This document shows, in pieces, positions 11,913-23,915 of a DNA stretch of 60,000 nucleotides (position 1 is its first letter; each line of letters begins with the position of its first letter). A model generated the notes under the pieces. It ran no database searches. It was not told the origin of the DNA and saw only the letters and a program-made list of their open reading frames with translations. The stretch lies in NCBI GenBank assembly GCA_030141605.1, contig JAQGDQ010000076.1, positions 374,001 to 434,000 on the forward strand, in the 5' to 3' direction. Both the position numbers and the translations under genes were made by a program. Origin of the DNA: Tubiluchus corallicola (Eukaryota; Priapulida; Priapulimorpha; Priapulimorphida; Tubiluchidae).

Positions 11913-14208
11913 AATAAGTATGATTCTTTAAATAAGTTTTAAGGGAAAAATGTTCCTTTCGAGTGAACTAACTGTATTATCATAACATATAAAACGTAGA
12001 ATGCAAATGTTAAAAAATGTATGCGTTTAAATTCAAGCGAATGGAAAAACGAATGAAAAATTTGTGTTTGGTTGGCTGACTGTTTGACTAATAGCACGAA
12101 TAGTCGTGCATACTAGTTGGCGTTTAGGTGGGTTTGGATGATTACAGGATGAATGAGTGAACGAATGAATTATTAAATTTTTGAATGAATTGTTGACTGA
12201 TTAATCGACCGAATGCGTTATTGACTGCTTGCGAATGAGAAACTAGCGAATAGTTTGTGTTTATCCCAACAAATAATTACGCAGATCTACAAAGTACCTG
12301 TAGATAACACAAGTGCGGGTGCCACTAATATGAGTAACTATGATTGTGTATAAAAGCTATAAATACATAAATGTTTGTAAAAATAAATATATGTATAAAT
12401 ATTCACGTATTGTATATGTAATTGTATATTGTAAATGCATTACATATACACAAAGTCTACATGGTCAATGGTATTTAAGTGATTGAAGTGCGCTTATTCA
12501 TCGGCACTGGGAATGGGGGAGTAGTCCGTCAAGCACATTACTAATGGGCCTTAGCATTCCTGGCCTTTGGCAATATCTCAAGCATTTTTAAACATCTGTG
12601 CATGTAAATCGCATAGACTTACGGAGTGAAGGAAAATTATCCAACAATTTTTGCCATTAATGTTATCAGTGTAGGATCTGACTACATTTAAAACAACGCT
12701 GCTTCAATTTTGGTCAAGTAGCACTTCATCGCGATCATGTTTTAAACATGGAACGCCTGTGGAAATAAGGAGAGAAATTCTGCTAACCTGCTTATGCCTA
12801 ATAATTGTTTCCTGGCTGTGTTGAAACGTTACGACTAACAAATATTTTGTGGCACATCCCCTACGGTTGACACAATTTACATCCTAGGATGTCATCATCA
12901 TTCTTCAGGCGGTTTGTGACAAATTGATAATGGAAATTTTTACAAATTCTCATCCGATGCTCTTTGGCAGATGATTGCTTTAGAATCGTCGTAACCATGG
13001 GAGATGTTTTGGGCATCTGACGCCATTCAAGGTTTCCTAATGATTGGACAACGTTGTTGTTGTTAACAAGGCGCAACAAAATGACTGTCAACCTTTAGAA
13101 CGTCGTCTATCAAATGAGACAGATCGAGGATTCAATATGGCATCAACCAGATGCGAATCCAATGACGTATGCAATCGAGTTAACAAAGTAAAAAAATTAT
13201 AAATAAATAAACCAGACGATGACAGATTGGCGTGAGAGGATATGCCCAAGCCTCCATTATTATGTTAGATAACATAGAAATCTTGAACCTCTTTTTTATT
13301 TCTACTTATTCTTTCACATTTGGTACCAGAACATCTTCGAATAAAAATCATAATTCCTACTGGTTACTTTATACATATAGTCAGAGAATACCGTGCGCAG
13401 CTGAATTAACTCTCTCCTTTTGTATCTTTCATCCCACTTCAACTTCTTCAAGAGGTTCCAGTCATTGTGTTTCCTCATGACCTGTTACTGCCAGACATCT
13501 GGACGGTGGTCAAGCATTTCAGCCACGCAATCCGTGTTTGCCAGCTACTGATTTGATAGAGATTGTGCCACCGGATAAATTAACGTCGAATGGGCAGGTT
13601 AATTCAGTCGCCAGGTGTGGAGAGGCTCCGCGGAAAGAGGTCAAGATTTTTTGAAGTGACCACGCTCTCAAAGAGCTTGATTCATTAAGGGGATTAAGAA
13701 CCAAGTTTTATGCTGGTACAACATTCTGCTTAATTGAGCCGTGCACAAAATCTGCCTTTGACAATTTGCAAGCCGCCTTTATCTGGAAAGTACTTATTCT
13801 CAATCGCACAAAGATGCAAATGTTTTCAAGTACTGCAAATTCATTTTCGATAGAGATTAAGATTGAGACTTTGGGCAAAAATCATTAATATTGAGCAATT
13901 CAGTGTGGCTGGTCTAGGATAAATTCAGTTCGAAATTATAATTGGTAATAGTTTGGAGACAGGAATTAACGACTGACAGTTTTTTGAAGACCTTTGGTAC
14001 AAAATTTACTAGTTAATAGATCGGAACTGATGAGACGTCTGATTAACAGGCGCCTCAGTTAAAGTTTCTGCATACAAAAAGGCGCTTGCATTACTAAACC
14101 GCCAAAGTTCATTTCAGAAGAACATTTTACTACAACAACACCAGGCGCCAAATTATTCAACTTAGCAGCTAGATATAGCCTATACATATAATTTGTATGT
14201 AGTGCATA
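11913..14208. other. intergenic with degenerate simple repeats
   Basis: Loosely repetitive GAATGAAT/TGACTGA-like sequence occurs around 12020-12240, and AT-rich sequence at 12350-12450. A 43-codon open frame with coding-like composition follows a splice-acceptor-like AG at 13523-13654 (+), but it has no start and no recognised homology. Nothing else was seen. Confidence 0.4.
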
Positions 14209-14216
14209 GTCAGTGC

Positions 14217-14546
14217 TAGGGGTGAATATCGAACGTTCGATTCGAATGAGTTTTTTTAGTTCGAATTGGATTTGAACCTAAAACTATAGATTCGAATAAT
14301 TCAGCACTTCATAAGTTCTTTATCATTAAAACGATTGAAACAACATGCAAGTAGTATAATTTAGCTGCGATTTCTATGCACAATTTTAAATAATATATTA
14401 GTGGTTTTACTGCAGAACAAAATCGAGTAATATACATGATCTTTGTCAGACTAATTTTTAGTGGTGGTACTGAAGTATTCGTTCGATTCGAATTCGAGTC
14501 ACAAATTCGATTCGATTCGCTTTCTGGTAGAGATTGCTCACCCCTA
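14217..14546. mobile_element. hAT-type MITE (330 bp)
   Basis: The left end is TAGGGGTGAATATCGAAC and the right end, reversed, is TAGGGGTGAGCAATC. The inner subterminal regions are rich in TTCGATTCGAAT motifs on both sides. The flanks are 8-bp direct repeats with one mismatch (GTCAGTGC at 14209-14216, ATCAGTGC at 14547-14554). TAGGGGTG-type ends with an 8-bp target duplication are typical of hAT superfamily non-autonomous elements. No transposase is present. Confidence 0.8.
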
Positions 14547-14554
14547 ATCAGTGC

Positions 14555-16560
14555 CACTATGCCAGTGCATAGTCTTTGGTTTACTAGAGTCATAGATAAC
14601 AGTTTTTTTCAATGAAAAGCACACGGAGGACAACTAAGCCGCATATTTTACAACTCATTTGAATCAAATTTTTGATTTACGTTTCAGCGAACAATTTAGC
14701 ATCACAATGCCAAACTGCCTAGTTACAACTTACTGTTAAAATGATATGAATGTGATTTTAGACCAGCAGTATTTTGTGAGAAGTAAACTGATGAACTTGT
14801 GATAAAATGTTATTATTTATTGGCCTATTTGTCATTTAGCCTAAAAACAGAAGTCTGTATGGTATAAATTTAGTTTCAACTCGCCTATAAGCTGCAGTAA
14901 TAATTATGCAAATCGACAAACGTTTTGCGATCATCGAAATGTTTCTGGTTTTTAACTAAGGAAATTGCTAATTCGCGGACCATGCATATACATGCACTAG
15001 ATTTCACGATAAACTGTTTGCGTGTAGCGAATTTAAATTATGAAATTATTTAAATTCTATTTTACACTGTTTTAAATTAATTTGACACAAACAATGATAT
15101 ATAGTTTTCTGCACCATTTCTTGCGCCCATGTAGTCTGAGTTTCTTTTTGCTTGAATTGTAAACCACAGTCAGAATTTTGACACTTGTGGGTGAGATACC
15201 ATCTACCCGCTTCTGGAATATAAGTCAAGTCTTTCAGCAGTCGGTTTGAAATCTCCATAAGAAGCTTAAGCCCAATCTTATCTGTCTTTTGCAGTCAACG
15301 TTTTGCGGATAATCATTAATTTAGCCACAGGAGATACAAGAGAAGACTTATATACTACAGCATTATACACATACAGAGAAGGCGCCTCTGTTTCTAGTAA
15401 GGTGGTTTAAATTCACCCTTATATCGCACCACTCTGTTTCTAGTTGGCAAATAGCAAATGTTACTGTTACTTTTACAGTTAAAAAGTTAAAGTTTTCGAA
15501 TACACTGCCTTGATTACAGTGTTCTAAAATTGTTAACTAATTTACGCGTTACTTTTAAACCTGTTGTTTGTCATAATTTTTTTATAACGTACCGTACAAT
15601 TCTTAGGAAGTAACTAACTTTTTTACGACTGTTGATATGAAAGGTTAAGAAACGTCATGTTTGTTGATTCTTATTTTTATTAGATTATTTTTCTATAGTA
15701 TAATGATTGTTAAAACTTTTTTGAATGTAACCGTTTTTGTACAGTAAGACTGGGTCAGCTATAAATTGTCGCATTAAACTCATTGTGTGTTTTAATGAAT
15801 TCTTTACCTGACAGGCACACATAGGTCTACCCCATTTTGTTTGGCATTTCTTGACAAGTTAAACTTTTTGTTGCTGATTCACTATTGTTCAGATTGCATA
15901 AGTCAAACTTAGTCAACAAGTTACAAATGCCAAAAATTGGGTTAACGCGATTTTTTTTATCCGTGAACTGTCTTTGTAAACCTCGTTTTTTAGTTTTTTA
16001 TTTTTATTTGTAACATGTATAAAAGTGCTACATAAAAGATAAGACTTACACTAAGAACTAGGAAACACTATATAACAGGCACTACTAAAATAAATAATTT
16101 CATCTAAAGTTTTAAACAGAGAAGTTGAAGTTACCAACGTACAGAGCTATGGTAAATGTAAACTTATTACGCAACTTTGTAGTTATATTAATTTTGTTTT
16201 CCTCGAAGTTTTTCCAGTTTCTGGTTCTTTTCTTTAATGAAGTGAACCCATTGCTTCTCGTCAGCGAAATCATTTTGGAGAAGAAAATTTATGAAGTGGA
16301 AAAACGGCAAAAAATAATCAACATTCACGCCAGAGGATAACAGCCACTACAACGGCTACGATTCGGTTGCCAAGGGCAATAGCCGAGCAAACGCGTCAGT
16401 ATTTCCACAGCTGCAGAATTCCATAGTTTCTCTTCTTTCCAGACGCGAGGAATTTACTAATAGAGTTTTCAGCTAATACATTAACATTAGCCTTTGTAGT
16501 GAATTCAATGGACTATACTGAGCTTGCATAATGGAGTTTGGAGGTAGTTGCAGAAAGTTG
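14555..16560. other. intergenic, nothing recognised
   Basis: AT-rich. One open frame at about 16220-16340 (+) has a charged, coding-like peptide (SEIILEKKIYEVEKRQK) but ends at a stop without a donor site. I cannot tie it to a gene. Confidence 0.4.
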
Positions 16561-16569
16561 TATAAATAG
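16561..16569 (+). promoter_or_regulatory. possible TATA box
   Basis: TATAAATAG lies 53 bp upstream of an ATG at 16614, a spacing compatible with a short 5' leader. It is listed only because it precedes the candidate small gene. Confidence 0.3.
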
Positions 16570-16613
16570 CCTTAAGTTCGCTCGGGAACTTCGTCTGGTG
16601 GGCGGCAGGCTTT

Positions 16614-17056
16614 ATGGCTAATTTTCGTACATCAATTCAAGTTAAAAACATTCAGTTAATTTGCACGTTACTCAAACGATCAACTCCAAATTATACAGTG
16701 CTCGTGATGCTTTGAAGGATTCTAGGACACCAGGAACTGTGAGGTCACTTAGGTTAGGTTTGGTGACCGTTAATATGGCTACCGGGATAACTCGGCATAT
16801 TTATCAAAAATCAAACATAATAGCGGAAATGCGGATCAATTTAGATGTCACTATTCGCATTATTCACGGTCTGGCAATATGTTGATTTATTTTTGTGTGT
16901 TTACAATGTCGCCAGAAGCTGAAAAGCCGTGAAAGGAAGAGTTATGACAAGTGTTTTTATGCTGCAGTGCCGTCGTGGATGAAGTGGCGTGACGGTAATG
17001 ACACCTTCCGCGAGTTAGACGAGTTACTGGAAAAGAAGAAATCACTCTATAAATAA
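16614..17056 (+). CDS. candidate small two-exon gene, unknown function
   Basis: The strongest part is a terminal exon at 16916-17056. It follows a pyrimidine-rich tract ending in CAG and has 46 codons with balanced, G+C-richer composition, beginning KLKSRERKSYDKCFYAAVPS and ending in a lysine-rich LLEKKKSLYK before TAA. It reads like a real protein tail rich in Trp, Lys, Asp and Glu. A possible first exon starts at ATG 16614 (MANFRTSIQ...), 53 bp after a TATA box, and stays open to TGA at 16713-16715. Splicing at GTGATG (16704) to 16916 would keep frame and give about 76 residues. I do not recognise the protein. The donor is weak, so the first exon may be wrong and the tail could belong to a larger gene. 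Confidence 0.3.
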
Positions 17057-20000
17057 GCTAAATAATACACTGTCATGACTGTCATCATTACCATCTCTGT
17101 TAAATCCTTTCCCAGCCTGCAAGAACGCAACAATATTATTCTTACTAATTCGAGGCAACTTTTTTCTGTTCAAACATTACTGAGGGGATTTTGTTCTCCG
17201 TCTGTCTTGACCTGAGGATCGCTTCAAGGTCAACTGGCCGGGTTGCATTTTTCTATAATTGGATACAAAGTCTTGACTTGTTCTTTGGACGGTGGATGCA
17301 AGCGTCACAGTAAGCACACCCTTCCAACTGAACTAGCTTCCTAAAGTCAGGAACTCTGAAGAGCATTCCGCCAAGCGTTTAGTAAAATTGCTGCTAATCG
17401 CAGAACTTCAAGCAAAGGAGAAAATTATTACCAGCTTCGTCCGTTTAGCCGAAATTAGGACAGGTGCTTTTATTTGCGAGTTACTAATGATCCTTGACCA
17501 CTCAGACTAAAATGCGGTTTTAATAAGTCTTCGCCAGACTGCTGTTTACTTTGAAGCTAATAAACATCTTTAGCGTGATTGAAGAGATTTGGAAAAAACT
17601 CTGAGGTTGTTCAGATAGACTGAGGTGGTCCTTTGTTTATTTTTGCTCATAGTGCTTTTTGTAACAGCAAGTTCGTCATAGCTGTAATTGTGGTTATCAT
17701 AAACAAACTATTTTAAAGTGGGTACAGTTTATAACTAAGGTTATAACTAAAAAAATTTGTCCTATACCAAGAGTGACATATGCATATGCTTAGCCGTTAG
17801 GTTGGATCGCATTTCGTCTTAAGAAATTGTTTTTAACGATATGCAATTTTTCATTACCTTTCTCAAGAAATATTGTTGTTAGTTTCTGTATTTTTCTGAA
17901 ACGTTCAGTATAAAACCTTATTTTACAAAAACGTTACATAAAGAGACCTAAAAATTGCCATTAATGTGCCTAAATGTTGAAACTCCCTCTGGTAAATCCG
18001 CCTCTGTTTTCCCGCGCATCTTTCAAAGTTGCTACAAAATGAGGTTTTTGCAACACAAACAGCAAACATAATTGCAATGTTTGAGCCTATATCATCGCTG
18101 AATACGACGATTATTCTTCACAGAATTTGGAGAAAAAACACCCTTTCCATTGTGAACTGTTTTGGCGATGCTTGGATGTTGTTTATACAGAAAATTCCAG
18201 AATAATGAGCACCAAGCGATTGCCATTGATTGATTGAGTGGTGGTTTTTGAATAGTTTTATCCTCTTTGCACGCGCTGGGGAGTAGTTACAATGCTTTTC
18301 GCGTCAAATGATTGAAATTGACAAGATAAACTAATGAAGTGTTTATCTGTAGTTAATTGGGAAATAAAAAAAATAAAATTTTAAGCGGACATGAGATAGT
18401 TGCATGACTGAGACACATCAGTTAGGTTAGTAAACTAAAATTATGGTCAAAAATATTAAATAAGTAAAAAATTTACTCAAATAAGGTATGTATTTGAGTG
18501 GCAGTATCAGCTGGTGATTTCAACTCATATGAAAAATTTGCCAAATGAGTTGTAACAGCAGACAGCATGATCGTGGCCTATAATTATGTAGACGAAATTA
18601 TTGACTAAAGGAATTTGATAAGCCCACACTAAATAATACTTTAGGTACATGCACGGGGCGTTCAAAATTTATGCTCGCAAATATCTTTTCATTCTTTTCT
18701 ATTTTTAATTTTTTTTGCTTATCCAGTTCTTTCCTTTTTTCTGTTTGTTTTTTCTTCGTCCATTCTTTTATTTTTCTAACATTCATTCTTTTTCTTTAAA
18801 TGTTTTTCTTTTATCTTTTTTGGATTTCCCAAAAGTCGTATATTAGAAAAAACAATTATTTTCTGTGCTGCTAGGTTTCGTACTTTTTGACTTAGGAATT
18901 TATATTGTATGCAGTTCCACATCTTATTTTTGTCTGTTTGCCAATTACTGGGTGTCTGTGTAGGACACGGGACCCCCCTCCCCCCGCTAAACCGGAATGG
19001 GTTGTACTATTTGGAGACGGCAAGTCCAGGCCGGTGGACACTTCAGTTTACACATCCTAAGAAATTTTGTTGAAGCAGTTTACATGGTGCTAAACACTCT
19101 ATAGACGTACTTTCGCGAGCTATTTACTGTAAAAACACCGAGAAAGATTGGATTAGTTCAAATACTCTTGCTACAAACGTATGGGAAGTGACAGAATGTC
19201 TCTCACAACTCACTCATCGTGTGTGGTGGTTACCTGTATGTCAAGTTATTTTTCTTTCAGTCTGTACATTTTTAATCTTTAAATCTTGTCAATATCACAC
19301 TTTCCTGTTTTTGGTTAAATGATTAGGAACATTATTTTTCTATAGTGAACTGCATTTTAGCGAGTTCAGATTTTGTTGTTCACTGAATTCTATTCTGTGA
19401 ATTAATAACATTAGGCTATAATTTTCTACTTGCATTATGATTAAAAAACAACGAGTTATTTTTTATGATTCTGAAATTTCTGGCTTGAACTTGAAAAGTA
19501 AAAGCACCCGCTAGCTTCTTTCTCTTAAATCAGCCTGATACATATTTTACTCAGTTGAGGAACGCAATTATGTGACAAAGGATTGGCCTGTCAAAAAATT
19601 TAATGTTTATGGAAATTTCGCGCCACGGAAATTTGGTGTCAAAGGGTTGACGACTTCGCAGCAGCAATGCTGACATGCTTGGCTGACAACGATGGATTTT
19701 TTTCGTAAACAATCTGGCTGAAAATCGAAAAATAATCGTTTTTTCGCGCGGAAGACGTTTTTAAAGAACTGAAAATACATTTTGACAACTGTGAAAAATG
19801 AGAGTTTATAAAGGTACTTGAACTTTCAATGCAGCACTAATAGTTGTACAACAATACACTGTCACTGCAGTTAATAAATTACCGAGTTGGAACTATTGTC
19901 AGCAATAAATCAAGGGCTGCGCTCATAAAAAAGACTCGGTGTAGCAAAGTACCCCCGTAATTGGTGGTCAGGGTTAATTAAGTTCAGCCTACAACACGAG

Positions 20001-20070
20001 GAAGAAACTAGTTAGTTGACCAAAACTGCCTTTATGATATGCTACTATTACAATTCACAACCAGCAACTG
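17057..20070. other. intergenic, nothing recognised
   Basis: AT-rich with T-rich stretches (around 18690-18830). No supported gene. The 62-codon Lys-rich minus frame at 18598-18786 is a product of the T/C-rich composition. Confidence 0.5.
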
Positions 20071-20110
20071 TATATAAACATGAGCGATATTATAATAAAA
20101 TTTTAGTATA
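20071..20110 (+). repeat. 40-bp direct repeat, copy 1
   Basis: The sequence TATATAAACATGAGCGATAT and the following 20 bases recur with one difference at about 20401-20440. Copy 1 lies just outside the left arm of the hairpin repeat, and copy 2 lies inside its loop, next to the right arm. Confidence 0.85.
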
Positions 20111-20115
20111 TATAT

Positions 20116-20290
20116 ATTGTTATCCAGTCTCATTAAGCTAAATAGTGTAAAATGTTTTGGTGATTGCCCATGACAAAGATAATAATAAAAAAGAGACGTT
20201 TACGATGACAACTATCAAATAATCCATTAAAGCAAAAAGTTGCTATATTCCTGTGAGTTAAAAAATTACAGTGTATCTTAAAAACCAGAA
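20116..20290 (+). repeat. hairpin repeat, left arm (175 bp)
   Basis: Begins ATTGTTATCCAGTCTCATTA and ends AAAAACCAGAA. It is the reverse complement of 20446-20620 with only a handful of mismatches over 175 bp. The 155-bp spacer holds AT-rich simple sequence and a copy of the 40-bp flanking repeat. A transcript across it would fold into a long near-perfect double-stranded stem. Confidence 0.9.
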
Positions 20291-20312
20291 ATAAGGGCAT
20301 CGGCTAGTTGCA

Positions 20313-20400
20313 TATATATATCTATATCTATATCTATCTATCTATATAGATAATATATAGATATATAAATAAAAGATATAAATATAATATAGAATATATA
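20313..20400. repeat. TA/TCTA-rich microsatellite in hairpin loop
   Basis: Runs of TATATC, TATC and TATA, partly self-complementary (TATCTATATAGATAATATATAGATATA), fill most of the loop between the two hairpin arms. Confidence 0.85.
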
Positions 20401-20445
20401 TATAAACACGAGCGATATTATAATAAAATTTTAGTATATATGATA

Positions 20446-20620
20446 TTCTGGTTTTTAAGATACATTGTAATTTTTTAACTCACAGGAATATAGCAACTTT
20501 TTGCTTTAATGGATTTTTTGATAGTTGTCATCGTAAACGTCTCTTTTTGATTATTATCATTGTCATCGGCAATTACCAAAACATTTTACACTATTTAGTT
20601 TAATGAGACTGGATAACAAT
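20446..20620 (-). repeat. hairpin repeat, right arm (175 bp)
   Basis: Inverted copy of 20116-20290. The arms differ by scattered substitutions, so the duplication is fairly young or kept similar by gene conversion. Confidence 0.9.
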
Positions 20621-22465
20621 ATTCATTAATCATGCCAACAGTAGGACGGTATATAATTATAATAAATAGATAACTGCTTATTAACATCCTTCCAAAAACA
20701 TTCAGTCATAGCATAATAATGGCTAGCAAGTCTTGTACTCTGAACTTAATATTTTAAAGGTGAATTGAGATTGAACTATGTGTGCAGTCTAACCCATAAT
20801 AGTTAATTCGCTAAGAATTATTATTTACGTATGTAAATTTTCCAATTCCAATACATGTAGTACTTTACATAAAGACTACGCATGCGTGTCATCAGCGCAC
20901 AAAGGGCGTAGGGTGTGTTAAACCGTATTTACATGCTGGCAACAATAACAATGCAATTAAACTGTTGATGGACACTGTCCATGCTTGCTTTGTTTACAAT
21001 TCGAACTGATTTTCACCGCATGTTGCACTCTCATGTTAATGATACCGTTACAAATTGACCGAGTTGACCACTCTCGGATGTGGGTGTTCTGTCTGGTCAA
21101 TTTGTCATAATTATCCAAGCGATGCGGGTATAGTTTAATAACCAGAATCTATCTAACAGGGAGGCTCCAGATATGGGGTGTAAAGTAGACAAATTGGTCA
21201 TAGATTTGAGCTATTAATTTTGATAATCAATGTAGGCTCATTGGAAGACTCGTTCTTTCTTTCAGCATTATTCGTGCAGCTGTATGATATTATAGTATAT
21301 ATTATTAGATATGTATGCAAGGATAAGTACTACGTGACCAAATGGGTACTGTAAATAATTAAGGTGTGGGGACGTCATTGTTCTCTCATTTCGCTGAAAC
21401 ATTGTCAATCCACAACAAATATTCTGTACCAGTGAAAAAGATGCGGGCGGTCCTATACTGACACCCCAACTCACACTAGCACTTATTATAATTTACCCTC
21501 ATCTGTAAACTCCTGTCAACTTATAATTAAACGGTCAATTCTGGAAATAGTATTCATAAGTAGCTTAATGTGGGCTTTGCGTGTTTGTGGAAATTCCCAG
21601 TAGTGTTGGGGGATGAAGTTCTGGCGACATGTCAAAGAGACCACATTAATAATTCTTCTTGCAAATAACTATATGTAATGTAAAGCAAAAGTATTCTGTG
21701 AATAATCAATGGCGAAACTGCACTCGCCGAAATATTTTCAGCGAGGAAGCTGCTTTACTGCCTCCCACTGTCTCAAAAATATATTTGAACTAGTACTCAT
21801 TGTTCTTATAAGAGGAATTTCAAGTTCAGATATTTACAAAATGTTTTTGCATAAATTGTGTTTGTTGGTGTATCAGTCTTCAGGGGTCTGTCTAGATCAA
21901 CGCCGTCAAATATATAAAAATGCCTCGCATTCCGCTTGGTTGACATCAGCTAAAATAATCTATCATTAAGTGTAATTACAGGGGGTAAATGATATAGCTA
22001 TATTAACGTAATAACATACATTTGGTGTGTACAACAGTTTTTTCATGTAATTTTCATGCGTTTCGTTTCCTACTTTTTGACGTTCCGTCGTTCGAAGAAA
22101 AGATTCACGATGCGCAGATGCGGAAATTACATAATATTTTACAAGTTTGTCAATAACAATGAAAATTTCAAAAAACTCATTACATCGAGAATGAAGGCTA
22201 AACAACGTTGATACTTTTTACGAAGATGATATTGGGCTTTTAGTTTGTACATCATACTGTGAATTATAGTAGTTTGTAAGAATCACTGAAATGACAATTT
22301 CTAAATCGCTACATTTCTCGCTTCACTTTCAGTGCTTTTGTTGTTGAATATTTGACTTTTCTTTAACAGTGTGTCTTTTCTTTGACAGGTGGCGAACGGT
22401 TCGAGTCGCACCACAAAAGAGTTTGTAACTCAACACGCAGTTAGCAAACCGGCAGAGCTGTCAAC
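20621..22465. other. intergenic upstream of FJX1
   Basis: No coding sequence recognised. It presumably contains the distal regulatory region of the four-jointed gene, but I see no individual site I can name. Confidence 0.5.
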
Positions 22466-22473
22466 TATATAAG
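22466..22473 (+). promoter_or_regulatory. TATA box of FJX1-like gene
   Basis: TATATAAG, followed by G+C-richer sequence, lies 213 bp upstream of the chosen ATG. A start site would be expected near 22495-22505. No other TATA-like site with comparable context lies between here and the ATG. Confidence 0.55.
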
Positions 22474-22685
22474 CAGCGCGGATTGGAGCAGCTGAATTTG
22501 CACTCGCATTCCACCTATACCACATTAATCAACGTCCAAGGGAGTACGTCTAACCAAAAGAATTCAATGTTCATGCTGTGTTGAGTTGTTCATTGTAGAA
22601 ATGTAGATCCAGGGGAAGGAATGTGTTTTGGAGATACATTGAAACGTGGAGTGTAAATGACATTTTTTCGTTTGCCACTAACAAA

Positions 22686-23915
22686 ATGAGTCTGGACAGT
22701 TTCTCTGTTAAAATGTTAGTCTTATTTTTAATAACAGTTTTGATATCAGGCACCAAGTGCCGTAGTGTGGATGGTTATAAGTATCGGACAAATAAACTTG
22801 ATCGAAATCATTTCATCCAGGCGCCGGATTTTGAAAAAGACAACGAGGTTTTGCTGAAAAACAATACAGTTGTAATAATCGGCAAGCACATACCATTGAT
22901 CCATGTGTCTGACTCTAACAACGAAGATGTTATTATGCAACCTCATACAGAAAGACATTTAGATGATATTATAGATGGTGTTTACTGGACTAACAAAGTT
23001 GAGAAAAAGCTGCCACCTGGGTTTGACAGTTCTAGGTATAAATCATGGAAGGACATCACGAGCAGTAAAACAGTTGAAAGAATGCAACTTGGTTGCGGTC
23101 GAATGTCCAATCGCCTTGTGACATTCAGTGATGGAACAAAGAGCTGTGTTCGATATAGGGACAACAGCGATCAAATTCATGGAGAGCTATTTTCTTTTTA
23201 CCTAGCGTGGCTTCTGGGGATTCCTAACGTACCTCCCCTCAGTACGGGTGTGGTCGGTGGAAGGGAGTGGCAGTGGGACCAGGTGACAAACAATATCACA
23301 GATGCAGGTTGGATAAAATGCAGACCGTTCATTTTCTCCCAGTTTATTGAGGACCTCACACCGGCCTACATCCCTAAAGAGCTGCGCTATCAGAACAGAA
23401 GTCTGCATCCAAACCCAGAATTCTTGGCAAAAACAGACGAGGAGCTAGCTGAGCTGGCACAGTTTAGCGATCTTGTAGTATTTGATTATCTTACAGCTAA
23501 TGTTGATCGAGTTGTGAACAATATGCATAATGAACAGTGGAATGAATTCATCATGTCCAGTCCAGCCCACAATCTGGACAAAATTGAATCAAATGATGAG
23601 AACTCGGGTTTGCTGATATTTTATGACAACGAACCTGGATTATTACATGGTTACCGCCTCTTAAAATCTTACCAGAACTACCACAATGCTTTGTTAAAAA
23701 GTGTTTGCTTGTTTAGACCTAAAACTGCAAAGGCCATCAAAAAGTTTCACCAAGACAAAAATGTGGGACAAGAATTGTGGCGATTGTTCACATCACATGA
23801 ACCTGACTCTGTCACCCATGTGCGCCGCCTTCCAGAAAAGAATGTAGACATTTTAAATCAGAGGATATCTGATGTTTATAATCAAATAACAAAATGTGAA
23901 CAGAAATATAGTTAG
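22686..23915 (+). CDS. FJX1: four-jointed box Golgi kinase (FJX1-like)
   Basis: Intronless gene of 409 codons. In the known family, four-jointed is a type II Golgi kinase related to the FAM20 group. It phosphorylates Ser/Thr in extracellular cadherin repeats of Fat and Dachsous and tunes planar cell polarity and Hippo signalling. Residues 10-22 form the signal anchor. The luminal kinase core is visible: GELFSFYLAWLLGIPNVPP (166-184), EWQWDQV and GWIKCRPFIFSQFIEDLTP (209-225), the catalytic-type motif DYLTANVDRVVNN (267-279) and the metal-binding DNEPGLLHGYR (314-324), followed by LLKSVCLF and a C-terminal KFH. Sequons lie at Asn59, Asn203 and Asn237. The frame is open upstream from 22623 without an ATG. 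I chose ATG 22686 because the signal anchor follows it at the usual distance. Length fits the family (about 400-580). The frame is intact and free of obvious damage. Confidence 0.93.
   Translation: MSLDSFSVKMLVLFLITVLISGTKCRSVDGYKYRTNKLDRNHFIQAPDFEKDNEVLLKNNTVVIIGKHIPLIHVSDSNNEDVIMQPHTERHLDDIIDGVYWTNKVEKKLPPGFDSSRYKSWKDITSSKTVERMQLGCGRMSNRLVTFSDGTKSCVRYRDNSDQIHGELFSFYLAWLLGIPNVPPLSTGVVGGREWQWDQVTNNITDAGWIKCRPFIFSQFIEDLTPAYIPKELRYQNRSLHPNPEFLAKTDEELAELAQFSDLVVFDYLTANVDRVVNNMHNEQWNEFIMSSPAHNLDKIESNDENSGLLIFYDNEPGLLHGYRLLKSYQNYHNALLKSVCLFRPKTAKAIKKFHQDKNVGQELWRLFTSHEPDSVTHVRRLPEKNVDILNQRISDVYNQITKCEQKYS

Noticed and set aside
18598-18786. Lys-rich 62-codon minus-strand frame
   Set aside because: Produced by a T/C-rich low-complexity tract.
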